In this document: piece by piece, positions 15,779-24,382 of the stretch | Layout: each line of letters starts with the position of its first letter | Position numbering within the stretch: the stretch's first letter is position 1 | DNA from: Labilithrix luteola | GTDB taxonomy: Bacteria > Myxococcota_A > Polyangia > Polyangiales > Polyangiaceae | Reading direction: 5' to 3' | Length of the DNA: 64,000 nucleotides | Assembly (NCBI RefSeq): GCF_001263205.1 | Contig: NZ_CP012333.1 | Span: 62,001-126,000, forward strand | Position numbers and translations under genes: made by a program | Notes under the pieces: generated by a model | Seen by the model: only the letters and a program-made list of their open reading frames with translations | What the model was told of the DNA's origin: nothing | Databases searched by the model: none

Positions 15779-18325
15779 CTAGGCGGACGGAGGCGCGCTC
15801 GTCCTGCGCTCGCGCGAGAGCCGGCCCGACGGCCCGAGCAGCACGGTGAGGCGGGAGAGCGCGTCTTGCATCGGCATGCGCACCGTGGGCTCTTCGATGC
15901 GTTCGAGGGCCTTGGCGAGGACATCGAACCAATAGAACGACGAAAACCCGCGCGCGTGCACGAAGTGTTCGAGCTCGGCCGCCAAGTCGAGCACGTTGCT
16001 CGGAGCCCCGCGCTCCTGACGACGAACGGCTTCGAACAAGATCGTCATCACCGAGGTGAGCACGAACGCCTCGACCCCGTGCGCTCCAGCGGCGACCTCG
16101 CGCACACGCGCATTTGCCTCGGCAAGAGCATCTTCGGCGGCTTCGCGTTCGCCGGCCAGAAGCGCGTCGAGTGACTGCGTGATCCACGCAAGCCCGGCGA
16201 GGCCGCCTGCCGTGCTTCCGAGGCGCGCATTGCCGAGCGTCGCCAGGGCATCTTCGGAGTCATTGCGGCTTCCCATCGCGAGATGGCCGAGCACCTCGAG
16301 AGAGGCCGAGAGCAATTCGATCGTCATGGCGCGCTCGGCGAGAGCGGCACGACGCGCGTTGCGCAAGCGAGGCAGTGCCTGCGCCCAATGGCCTTCGACG
16401 GCCAGAGCCGCGCCGAGATGATGTTCGGCGTCGTGCTCGAGCAGCGGCACGTCACCGAGCGACAGAAGCGAGGTTGTCCGCTCGAGGACGACCATTCCGC
16501 GCTTGGCGCGAGACGGATCGAGGACGAGGAGGCGCCCCCACGACGTCGACGCGCACACCTCGAAGAGCGTGGCACCGCAATCGACGGCCACGCGTGCGAC
16601 GCGTTCGAGCTCGTCTCGCGCGAGCGCTTCGTCGACGCGCAGAACGACCATCGAGGTGAGCAGGCCTCGGAGAATTCGATCGAGTGCCGTGGCTGCTCGG
16701 GACTCTCCGTTCGATCGACCGATGAGCGACTGAATGCGCTCGACGCCTTCCGCGGCCGGAATTTCCGAGCTCCGAACGCTCGTGGTGGTCGCCGCGATCT
16801 CGAGGGTGAGTCGCAATTGCGCCGTGGCGGACTGGTCTTCCGCGGCGAGACGCTCGAGGGCACGCTTGCACCGCCGGGCGTCGCGTTCGAGCTCGTCACC
16901 ATTGGAGAGCGCGGTGGCCGCGGCCGCGCAGAGCGCCGCCATGTTCGCAGGCATCGTGTCGAGCCAGCGATCGTCGCGATCGGACTCGACGCGCGCACGG
17001 GTGATGCGCCGCGCACGCGGAAGGAGAAACGAGATGCCGAGGGCGCGTGCGAGATCGCTTTGTGGAAGCAGAGGTTCGAGAATGAGGGCCGCGGCGTCGA
17101 GCTCGAGACGAAGAACCAGCGCCGTGGCCCGTGCAATGCGGCCGTTCGCGTTGCCTCGCTCGCGCCGCGCAAACGCGTCGAGCATGGCGAGATCGAGGTG
17201 GTAGAGAACCTCGAAGAGGCCTTCGGAGGGATCGGGCGGCAAGACGGGCACGCGCGTCACGCCCGTGCTGCTCGACGGCGTCTGCGAGGGCCTCACCGAC
17301 GGTGGCGCGGGAGACGCGGAGAACGACGAGGTCCTGCGAAGAGAGGTCTGGGTCGCGCTCGGAATCGCGATTTCAGGGGGCCGCGTGGGCGAATTGGGAA
17401 GCGGCGTTCCTCGCGCGGGCGGGCGCATGGCCGAAATGGGACCGTGTCGAACGCTGGTCACGGCCTCTTCGGAGGCGAGCACCACGGGCGCGGTGTCGAG
17501 GTCGACGATGGCGCTCAGCGCGTCGGCCGCGTCGGCATAGCGTTCACGCGGATCGCGCGCGAGCATGCGCGCGAGTACGAGCGACAGCGGAGGCGGCACG
17601 CGACCATCGAGCGAGGGATCGGCCGTGAGGCGTGCGCGAAGCTCCTCGCGGGTAGTAGCCCCGTGGAAGAGCGCGCCTTCGCCGAGGAGCTCGAAGAGCA
17701 CGAGGCCGGCGGCGTAGAGATCCGCGCGTGCGTCGGAAGGGCTGCCGGTGAGGACCTCCGGCGCCATGTAGCGCGCCGTTCCGAACACGACACCGCTCGC
17801 CGGCAATTCTTCGCCGAGTTCACGTGCAAGCTCGGCGCGCGTGGTCATGCGCGCGAGGCCGAAGTCGACGAGCTTCGCGCCGTCGAGGGCGTCCTTCGCG
17901 CGAGGAAGGAGGATGTTCCTCGGCTTGACGTCGGCGTGGACGATCCCCGCCTCGTGGGCCGCCGAGAGGCCTTCGAGCAGACCGCGCGCAACGCGCAGGA
18001 CTTCATGAGGCAAGAGTGCGCGACCGAGTGCATCGGGGGCGAGCGGAACGCCGTCGACGAGCTCGGTCACCAGCCATGCGTTCGACTCGTCTTCACCGAA
18101 GTCGTGCACGCGCGCGACGTGCCGCGACGTGATCTTCTTGAGCGCCGCGGCCTCGACGCGAAGGCGGTCGGCCTGTGTGCCCCCGTCGAGACCACGCGCG
18201 ACGAGCTTGATGGCAACGTCCAGGTTCGCTTGGCGATCGCGCCCACGAAAGACGGTCGCGAAGCCACCGGCACCGATCGGTACCCCGACCTCGTAGCGGC
18301 CCCCCAGAAGGGCGCGTTCTACCAC
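15779..18325 (-). CDS. Serine/threonine protein kinase with long helical repeat tail
   Basis: An 848-aa Hanks-type kinase with GTG start. Residues ~10-270 are the kinase domain: glycine loop GAGGFATV, K40, E58, catalytic loop HADVKPRN with D132, DFG at 154-156 and APE in YMAPEVL. Ala replaces the Arg of HRD, a non-RD kinase. A Pro/Ser-rich linker (~280-360) follows, then ~480 residues of alpha-helical repeats resembling TPR-like tails of ATPase-lacking relatives. No membrane segment is seen, so it is probably cytoplasmic. It converges with the hybrid kinase gene, ten bases apart. Substrates unknown. Confidence 0.92.
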   Translation of the reverse strand: MVERALLGGRYEVGVPIGAGGFATVFRGRDRQANLDVAIKLVARGLDGGTQADRLRVEAAALKKITSRHVARVHDFGEDESNAWLVTELVDGVPLAPDALGRALLPHEVLRVARGLLEGLSAAHEAGIVHADVKPRNILLPRAKDALDGAKLVDFGLARMTTRAELARELGEELPASGVVFGTARYMAPEVLTGSPSDARADLYAAGLVLFELLGEGALFHGATTREELRARLTADPSLDGRVPPPLSLVLARMLARDPRERYADAADALSAIVDLDTAPVVLASEEAVTSVRHGPISAMRPPARGTPLPNSPTRPPEIAIPSATQTSLRRTSSFSASPAPPSVRPSQTPSSSTGVTRVPVLPPDPSEGLFEVLYHLDLAMLDAFARRERGNANGRIARATALVLRLELDAAALILEPLLPQSDLARALGISFLLPRARRITRARVESDRDDRWLDTMPANMAALCAAAATALSNGDELERDARRCKRALERLAAEDQSATAQLRLTLEIAATTTSVRSSEIPAAEGVERIQSLIGRSNGESRAATALDRILRGLLTSMVVLRVDEALARDELERVARVAVDCGATLFEVCASTSWGRLLVLDPSRAKRGMVVLERTTSLLSLGDVPLLEHDAEHHLGAALAVEGHWAQALPRLRNARRAALAERAMTIELLSASLEVLGHLAMGSRNDSEDALATLGNARLGSTAGGLAGLAWITQSLDALLAGEREAAEDALAEANARVREVAAGAHGVEAFVLTSVMTILFEAVRRQERGAPSNVLDLAAELEHFVHARGFSSFYWFDVLAKALERIEEPTVRMPMQDALSRLTVLLGPSGRLSRERRTSAPPSA

Positions 18326-18504
18326 CCCGACAAAGTACCAGATTCAGCTCGACCGTGTGCCTCGACACGTCCGACGTGAAGCAGCGCGTCATGAAACGAG
18401 CAAGGGCGGCCGTGATGGCCGTTGCGTCGTGTCACGATTCAGACCGTCTCCCGTCACGGGATTGGGCCTTTCTGCCCGTTACTGGTGCTAGTTTCCCGCG
18501 CCCC

Positions 18505-19352
18505 GTGCTGGTCGTCGCCGCCCTTCTCGCCTTCGTGATCGGAATCTCCCTCGGCATGTTGGGTGCCGGCGGGGGCATCCTCATGGTGCCGCTCCTCGTG
18601 TACGTAGTCGGCTTGGAGACGAAGCGCGCGATCGTCACCTCGCTTGTCGTCGTCGGCGCAACGAGCGTGCTGGCGGTCGTGCCTCACGCCCGCGCGGGCC
18701 GCGTGCAGTTCAAGACGGCGATCGTCTTCGGTCTCGCCGGCATGGCGGGCGCGTTCGGGGAGGACGCATCGCGAAGCTGATTCCGGCCCCCGTTCTTCTG
18801 CTGGGCCTCGCGACGATGATGATGCTCTCGGCCACCGCGATGCTTCGCGGACGTCGTGAAGGCGAGCGAGCGATGTCGCTCGTGAAGGGCGCGGTCGTCG
18901 GGGCCGGCGCAGGCTTCGTCTCGGGCATGGTCGGCGCAGGCGGCGGCTTTCTCGTGGTGCCGGCGCTCGTCGTGTTCGGTGGGCTCGCGATGGCGGATGC
19001 CGTCGGTACGTCGCTCGTCGTGATCGGCATGCAGTGCTTCGCCGCCGTGCTCGGGCACATCGCGCATACGTCGGTCGACTTCGGTCTCGCCGGTCTTGTG
19101 GGCCTCAGTGCGGTGATGGGCAGTCTCGTCGGGGCGCAAGCGTCGCAGCACGTCACGCCCGCGAAGCTCCGCCTGGGCTTCGCGTGGATCGTGGTGTCGA
19201 TGGCGATGCTCACCGTGGGCAAAGAGCTCGCCCGTCTCGGTGCACCTCTACCGCTCGTGGCTGCCGCGCTCGTGGTTCAGCCGAGCCTCGTGGGACTGGC
19301 CTGGCTCCGCATCAAAAATGCGGAGAGGGCACGCGTGCAGTCTCTTCAATAG
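18505..19352 (+). pseudogene. TauE/SafE (DUF81) permease gene with a single frameshift
   Basis: Two frames together encode one sulfite-exporter/TauE family permease of about 280 aa. The first half (GTG 18505) has the family block SLGMLGAGGGILMVP and runs to AFG near 18757, then stops at 18780. The second half resumes in another frame with IPAPVLLLG and has the matching block SGMVGAGGGFLVVP, the twofold repeat typical of the family. Adding one G to the GGGG run at 18757-18760 would restore GGGRIAKLIPAP, the expected continuation. It is either a recent inactivating deletion or a sequencing error. Family members export small organosulfur anions or sulfite. Confidence 0.85.
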
Positions 19353-19487
19353 AGCAACCTCGCGGGGCGTCAACCTGCGCGCTCGCGCTTGCATTTTTCC
19401 AGGCTCAAAATCGATTCACGAACGTGGCCTGTGAGCCTTGGGGTCTCTGACGCGTTATGCTAATCGCCGCGTCCGGGTCGGACGAGA

Positions 19488-19510
19488 GGTTCCGTAGGCG
19501 GAGCCTTTTT
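19488..19510 (+). terminator. Terminator-like hairpin in the pyrG leader
   Basis: GGTTCCG and CGGAGCC pair over seven positions (one G-U) around a four-base loop and are followed directly by five T. It lies 54 bp before the pyrG ATG and 135 bp after the TauE stop. It could end the TauE transcript or, if a promoter near TATGCT (19456-19461) is real, attenuate pyrG. The sequence alone does not decide. Confidence 0.55.
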
Positions 19511-19563
19511 GTCTTCCTTCAGCCATTTCTGTTCACTGGCTAAACAAACCCGGAGGCGTTTCG

Positions 19564-21228
19564 ATGAGCCGTAAGCCCACCAAGTACGTGTTCGTGACGG
19601 GCGGTGTCGTGTCGTCGATCGGCAAGGGTCTGACGAGCGCATCGGTGGGAGCGCTGCTCGAAGCACGTGGCCTGCGGGTCACCATCATGAAGCTCGACCC
19701 GTACATCAACGTGGATCCGGGCACGATGAGCCCGTATCAGCACGGCGAGGTCTTCGTGACCGACGACGGAGCCGAGACCGATCTCGATCTCGGCCACTAC
19801 GAGCGCTTCACCAGCGCCCGTATGACGCGTGCGAACAACTTCACCACCGGCCGCATCTACGAGGCGGTCATCTCCAAGGAGCGCCGTGGCGAGTACCTCG
19901 GCGCGACCGTCCAGGTCATTCCCCACATCACCGACGAGATCAAGCAGCGCGTCCGCGATGCCACCGAGAACGTCGACGTCGCCATCATCGAGATCGGCGG
20001 CACCGTCGGTGACATCGAGTCGCTTCCCTTCCTCGAGGCGATTCGTCAGCTGAAGATCGAAGCGGGCCCGCAGAACGCGGTCAGCGTCCACGTCACGCTC
20101 GTGCCGTACATCGAGACGGCGGGCGAGCTGAAGACGAAGCCCACGCAGCACTCGGTCAAGGAGATGCGCGAGATCGGTATCCAGCCCGACATCCTCATCT
20201 GCCGCACGAAGCAGCTGCTCTCGAAGTCCACGAAGGACAAGATCGCGCTCTTCTCGAACGTCTCGGTCGACGCGGTCATCAGCGCGATCGACGTCTCCTG
20301 CATCTACGAGCTTCCGCTCCACCTCCGTTCGGAGGGCCTCGACGACCTCATCGCCGAGCGCCTCAACATCTGGAGCCGCAGCCCCGACGTCTCGGCCTGG
20401 CAGCGCATCGTCGACCGCTTCAAGAAGCCGTCGAAGGGCGCCATCAAGATCGGCGTCGTCGGCAAGTACGTTCACCTCAAGGACGCGTACAAGTCGCTCA
20501 ACGAAGCGCTCGTCCACGGCGGCATCGCCAACGACGTTCGCGTCGAGCTCGAGTACATCGACTCCGAGCAGGTCGAGCGCGAAGGTGCCGAGAAGTTCCT
20601 CGCCGGTGTCGACGCCGTCCTCGTCCCCGGTGGCTTCGGCGACCGCGGCACGGAAGGAAAGATCCAGGCGATCGGGTACGCGCGCACGAACAAGATTCCG
20701 TTCTTCGGCATCTGCCTCGGCATGCAGCTCGCGGTCGTCGAGTTCGCACGCAGCGTGGCCGGCCTCGAGAACGCGAACTCCGCCGAGTTCGATCGCGATA
20801 CGCAGCACGCGGTCATCGACCTGATGCCCGACCAGCGCAACGTCCGCACGAAGGGCGCCACCATGCGCCTCGGCGGCTTCCCCTGCACGCTCCTCGCCGG
20901 CAGCGTGGCGGCCGAAGCCTACGGCGCGACGGATATCAGCGAGCGCCACCGCCACCGCTACGAGTTCGCGAACGACTACCGCGAGCCTCTCGAGAAGGCG
21001 GGCCTCATCCTCTCGGGCACCTCTCCCGATCGCAAGCTCGTCGAGATGGTCGAACTGAAGGACCACCCCTACTTCGTCGGCTGCCAGTTCCACCCGGAAT
21101 TCAAGAGCAAGCCCACGCAGCCCCACCCGCTCTTCGCCCGCTTCGTCCGCGCCGCCCTCGAGCGCCAGACCGCCCGCGCCCGCGAAGGCCGCAAGCCCAC
21201 CGAGAGCCAGCCGCACGTCTCGAACTAA
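19564..21228 (+). CDS. pyrG: CTP synthase
   Basis: A 554-aa CTP synthase, converting UTP, ATP and glutamine to CTP in pyrimidine synthesis. The N-terminal synthetase domain opens with KYVFVTGGVVSSIGKG and contains MKLDPYINVDPGTM and GAETDLDLGHYERF. The C-terminal class I glutamine amidotransferase domain (~295-545) has the nucleophile C384 in GICLGMQ and the H510/E512 pair in FHPEF. ATG 19564 follows CGGAGG. Length is normal. The last ~20 residues are a polar tail. A strong hairpin terminates the gene. It is monocistronic by context. Confidence 0.99.
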   Translation: MSRKPTKYVFVTGGVVSSIGKGLTSASVGALLEARGLRVTIMKLDPYINVDPGTMSPYQHGEVFVTDDGAETDLDLGHYERFTSARMTRANNFTTGRIYEAVISKERRGEYLGATVQVIPHITDEIKQRVRDATENVDVAIIEIGGTVGDIESLPFLEAIRQLKIEAGPQNAVSVHVTLVPYIETAGELKTKPTQHSVKEMREIGIQPDILICRTKQLLSKSTKDKIALFSNVSVDAVISAIDVSCIYELPLHLRSEGLDDLIAERLNIWSRSPDVSAWQRIVDRFKKPSKGAIKIGVVGKYVHLKDAYKSLNEALVHGGIANDVRVELEYIDSEQVEREGAEKFLAGVDAVLVPGGFGDRGTEGKIQAIGYARTNKIPFFGICLGMQLAVVEFARSVAGLENANSAEFDRDTQHAVIDLMPDQRNVRTKGATMRLGGFPCTLLAGSVAAEAYGATDISERHRHRYEFANDYREPLEKAGLILSGTSPDRKLVEMVELKDHPYFVGCQFHPEFKSKPTQPHPLFARFVRAALERQTARAREGRKPTESQPHVSN

Positions 21229-21246
21229 CCGCTCTCTCCTTTACGC

Positions 21247-21288
21247 GACGCCGCGCCAGGGCCCTTCCCTCGCGCGGCGTCTCTGTTT
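21247..21288 (+). terminator. pyrG terminator
   Basis: GACGCCGCGC and GCGCGGCGTC form a perfect 10-bp stem around a 15-base loop. TCTGTTTTG follows, giving a short T-rich tract. The hairpin begins 18 bp after the stop codon. Confidence 0.75.
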
Positions 21289-21301
21289 TGTCCGCCGCCA
21301 G

Positions 21302-21560
21302 AACTCAATGTCGGTCGAGTCTATGAGCCACGCTGTCGCAGCGAGAGCTCAATGTCAGTCGATTCTACGGACCATGCTGTCGCAGTCCGCAGTCAGACCT
21401 CAATGTCGGTCGAATCTATGAGCCAAGCTGTCGCAGCGAGAGCTCAATGTCAGTCGATTCTACGGACCATGCTGTCGCAGTCCGCGGTCAGACCTCAATG
21501 TCGGTCGAATCTATGAGCCAAGCTGTCGCAATCAGAACTCAACGCAATCAGAACTCGATG
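21302..21560. repeat. Dimeric tandem repeat, 95-bp period
   Basis: CTCAATGTC(A/G)GTCGA recurs at 21304, 21348, 21399, 21443 and 21494, with degenerate copies at 21538 and 21554. Spacing alternates 44, 51, 44, 51, 44, so the unit is a 95-bp dimer of two related half-units (A: CTATGAGCCA(A/C)GCTGTCGCA; B: TCTACGGACCATGCTGTCGCAG). About 2.5 units are present between the pyrG terminator and the next gene. The period is not a multiple of three, so a conserved protein repeat is unlikely. The flanks to 21742 hold no gene. Confidence 0.85.
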
Positions 21561-21742
21561 TCGGTCGGATCTGATCGTACCAACCTGGCCGAAACTGTCG
21601 CAGCGGGACCGAAGTCGATCGCGGTCTCTGACGCAATTCTGGCGTGAAACGAGGGGTTATCGGAGCAGAGACGCAAACGTGACCTTTCCTGGACGTAATA
21701 ATCGCACTACGACACGCCCTTCTTTTTGGGAGGTCCCCGCAC

Positions 21743-22669
21743 ATGCGTTCGAAGCTCGTTCTCGGCTCTTTGTTTGCGTGCGCGATTTTGATCGCGTGCT
21801 CCTCCTCCAACAACAACTCAGCGGTCCTCGACGACACCGACGCGGGCGACGACACCAACACGCCGGGCACGAAGAAGGACTCGGGTGCGACGACGAAGGA
21901 CGCAGGCAAGGACTCGGGCAAGCCGAAGCCTAGTGTTCCGGATGGCGGCGACAATGGTGGCGGGACGGCGAAGGTCGGCGATTCCTGCTCAAGCAGCGCG
22001 GATTGCTCTGGAGCGGTCGCATCGGCGTGCTCGAACGAGGCCTACAACGACGGCACGGTCTACGCGTCTCCCATCTGCCTCGGCAGCTGTTCGGGTGACC
22101 TCACCGAGTGCGATGGCCCGACGACGATCTGTGACGACTACGGGGACACCGGCCAGGGCACCTGCTTCCCGAAGTGCACGGCATCGGCGACCGCAGTCAC
22201 CACGGCCTGCTCCGGCAAGAACGCCTGCATGCTCCTCGCGGATGACGGAGCAGGTGGCGCGGTTGGCGAGTGCACGTACTACTGCACCGCAGACTCCGAC
22301 TGCACCGGTGGCGACAAGTGTGAGGTCGAGAGCGGTGCCTGCGTGAAGACCAAGACGGTCTACCCGAAGGCTCCGGGGCAGGCTTGCACGGCCGACACGG
22401 ATTGCGGGTGTATCTTCCCTGCTGGCAAAGAAGGTTATTGCTCGAAGGTCTGCGTCGTCGGCGACAGCAAGACGTGTCCGGACGGACTCGCCTGCCACGT
22501 CGTTGGAATCGATCCGACGGCCTTCAACGGCAACCCCACGAAAGCGCAGGGTCAGTGCATGAAGGAGTGCTCGACGAACGCCGACTGCACCACGGTCGTG
22601 GCCGATCAGGCGAGCTGGAAGTGCATGGCACTGCCGGGCGGCAAGAGCGCCTGCGTCGCGGCACAGTAA
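21743..22669 (+). CDS. Cys-rich lipoprotein
   Basis: A 308-aa lipoprotein with signal peptide MRSKLVLGSLFACAILIACS and lipobox LIAC. A ~60-residue Asp/Lys/Gly linker follows, then ~230 residues with about 26 Cys. Repeated CSSSADC, CTADSDC, CTADTDC and CSTNADC motifs recall the short disulfide-knotted repeats of myxobacterial surface proteins. All Cys would lie outside the inner membrane, so disulfides are expected. It stands alone, between the tandem repeat and a terminator hairpin. No enzyme motif. Confidence 0.85.
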   Translation: MRSKLVLGSLFACAILIACSSSNNNSAVLDDTDAGDDTNTPGTKKDSGATTKDAGKDSGKPKPSVPDGGDNGGGTAKVGDSCSSSADCSGAVASACSNEAYNDGTVYASPICLGSCSGDLTECDGPTTICDDYGDTGQGTCFPKCTASATAVTTACSGKNACMLLADDGAGGAVGECTYYCTADSDCTGGDKCEVESGACVKTKTVYPKAPGQACTADTDCGCIFPAGKEGYCSKVCVVGDSKTCPDGLACHVVGIDPTAFNGNPTKAQGQCMKECSTNADCTTVVADQASWKCMALPGGKSACVAAQ

Positions 22670-22692
22670 TCACGACCCGACGCCAGTAGTTC

Positions 22693-22730
22693 GACGCTCT
22701 GCCTCTTCATGAGGTGGGGCGTCGTACTTT
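22693..22730 (+). terminator. Terminator of the Cys-rich lipoprotein gene
   Basis: Thirteen bases at 22693-22705 pair with 22711-22723 (ten Watson-Crick and three G-U pairs) around the loop TTCAT. GTACTTTTG follows with four T. It begins 24 bp after the stop codon. Confidence 0.65.
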
Positions 22731-23130
22731 TGTCCGCGCACAAGAGCAAGAAGGAACGCGACGACGAGCCCAGCGCCACTGAAGCGGCATCGAGAGCACT
22801 CCAGCCCCCGGCTCTCAGGGAGATCGCCGCCCGCCGCGATCTCACGAACCCGCGCAAAGTCCGCAAATCGATCGTCTCGAACGATGATCCACAAGCACCG
22901 CGCTCGACGAGCGGGAGGGCTGTCGGGTGCCCCCAACTCCGTACGCAACGTCGCCGCCCGAGTGAGCGTCATCATTCGGATAATGGCAAATCCGTCTTCA
23001 TCAGCGCGCTCGCTGGCGCGAAGTGGCGAGTCCCGACGTCCGGCCGCATTTCCGAGCGTCGTGAGGCACGGCTGGGTCTTGCCTCGCAGCGCGGGTCGAG
23101 CCAGGCTGCAATGGAGGACGTCGAGCTCGC
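22731..23130. other. 400-bp interval without a supported gene
   Basis: Open frames exist on both strands but their composition is Arg/Ser-rich and unlike neighbouring genes. The minus-strand frame 22670-22975 has one hydrophobic patch (SGAGLVVAFLLALVRG) but no partner domain. I see no repeat, RNA gene or clear promoter. Confidence 0.4.
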
Positions 23131-23481
23131 ATGCGTGATCCGCCCGCCCAGACTTACCCAGCAGCGTACGACAATTATCGACGATTGATGCTCAAGTATC
23201 TTGCCGCGCTAAAGGCCAAGTCGCCCGTCGCGCGCCTTCTGCTCCTCGATGCGGAAGAGGGCTTCCGCCATATCGTGACCATCGCCCCGAACAGCGCCGA
23301 AGCCAGCGCGGGGATGTCGATGCACGTCACGACCGCCTTCACTTTCGCGTGCGACGCGGACGACGAACTCGAGGCCCAGCGCCTCTACAACACGATGCCC
23401 AAAGCCGACCAGGAAAGCCTCGACGCCCTCGACGCCGCGAATCCCGGCTCGATGAAGATCTGGGAACGAACGTCGGCGTAG
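23131..23481 (+). CDS. Hypothetical protein
   Basis: A 116-aa frame starting MRDPPAQTYP with GGAGG about 13 bases upstream; ATG 23188 is an alternative start. It is mainly helical (YLAALKAKSPVARLLLLDAEEGF) with an acidic C-terminal helix. Composition is protein-like and codon use matches the region, but no family is recognised. It converges on a decayed gene and may itself be a remnant. Confidence 0.5.
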   Translation: MRDPPAQTYPAAYDNYRRLMLKYLAALKAKSPVARLLLLDAEEGFRHIVTIAPNSAEASAGMSMHVTTAFTFACDADDELEAQRLYNTMPKADQESLDALDAANPGSMKIWERTSA

Positions 23482-23600
23482 GGCGCTCACGCAGGACAAT
23501 CCCGAATAGAGCGCCGCCCTCTGCCGCGGCGTGAAGCGATCGATTGGATCGGCCGCGTTCTTCGGAACGTCGAGGTGAGAGCTACGACTGTGGACGATCT

Positions 23601-24234
23601 TCACGTCGTCGCCCCTAACGTCCAATTCGAGCTCGTCGTGTCTCCCTCGTTCGGAACGTTCGTCTGCCCATCGACGACATCGAACGTTGCCGATCGGTAG
23701 AAGTACGAATGAAGACCAATCCAATCGATGGAGTCGTAGCAATTGAATCCTTGCGCATTGCTGACGGTCAGGGCGAGCTTGGTCCTTTCCGTCAGGGCGT
23801 GGTCTCTTTTCGGGTCCAGTAGTTGCCCCCCAAACGGACCGTAGGCGCCCCATCGTCAATCGAGTACCGGACGACATACGGAGGGTCCTTCCCTCCTGGT
23901 CGTACTGTATTCGAAGTTCGAGCACTTACGGGCCCGTTGGAACGTCGGCGAAGACGTAGGCTCCGTCGTCACGTCGCGTCGATCGACTTCGGGCTGCCAT
24001 CGACCGTCGTCAGGATCGTCCCGTCGTGTTCTTCCGATCTTGGAGCGCTTCGATGACCTTGCCGTCGGCGAAGCCGTACTTGTTCGCGAAGCGAACGACG
24101 ACACTCTTGTCGTCGACGGCGCCATCGACGCCCGAGTCGGCACCGTCGCGTGCGGCGGGGTGGTGCCACCGGATGCCCTCGCGTTCGACGGCTTGTTCCC
24201 CGACATGAAAGTTCATTCGTTCTAGGGAACGCAT
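23601..24234 (-). pseudogene. Decayed gene for a secreted or lipoprotein-type protein
   Basis: Reading leftwards, protein-like segments continue each other in successive frames: SVVVRFANKYGFADGKVIEA, then HDGTILTTVDGSPKSIDAT, then DGAYVFADVPTGP, then VLELRIQYDQEG, then YVVRYSIDDGAPTVRLGG, then LTERTKLALTVSN and SYFYRSATFDVV. At least five frameshifts are needed within ~630 bp. The segment with DGAYVFADVPTGPYVLEL resembles a carboxypeptidase-regulatory-like or transthyretin-like beta domain. Such domains are common in secreted myxobacterial proteins. The many independent shifts argue for decay and not a single sequencing error. The 5' end is unclear. Confidence 0.6.
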
Positions 24235-24382
24235 GGCGGATGCCAGGCCGCGCGCGCATCATTCATTCCAAGCACGCACATCGTGACGTGAGGACTCGCT
24301 CACACTCGCCCCCCACGGCCGCATTTCCCGTGAGAGAATCCTCCTCGCTGGGCCGAGCGGATTCGGAGTGGGAGGGGTCTGC

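Noticed and set aside
16283..18379. A ~700-codon open frame antisense to the Ser/Thr kinase
   Set aside because: Composition is Arg/Gly/Glu-rich low complexity and the kinase on the other strand is certain.
19540..21216. A very long open frame antisense to pyrG (over 550 codons)
   Set aside because: It mirrors the codon bias of pyrG in GC-rich DNA; its product is a Leu/Asp/Glu/Arg-rich shadow with no domain.
21447..21647. Short open frame across the tandem repeat with repeated MSV units
   Set aside because: The period (95 bp) is not a multiple of three, so the repeat is not conserved as protein; it stays open only by chance.
22670..22975. Possible MYXO-CTERM-like tail on the minus strand (hydrophobic patch after a Cys)
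   Set aside because: The patch is followed by ~30 polar residues and has no preceding domain, so it does not fit the sorting signal.
24036..24050. Short sequencing-adapter-like string on the minus strand (AGATCGGAAGA)
   Set aside because: Only 11 bases match and the flanks diverge; it is chance and not adapter contamination.
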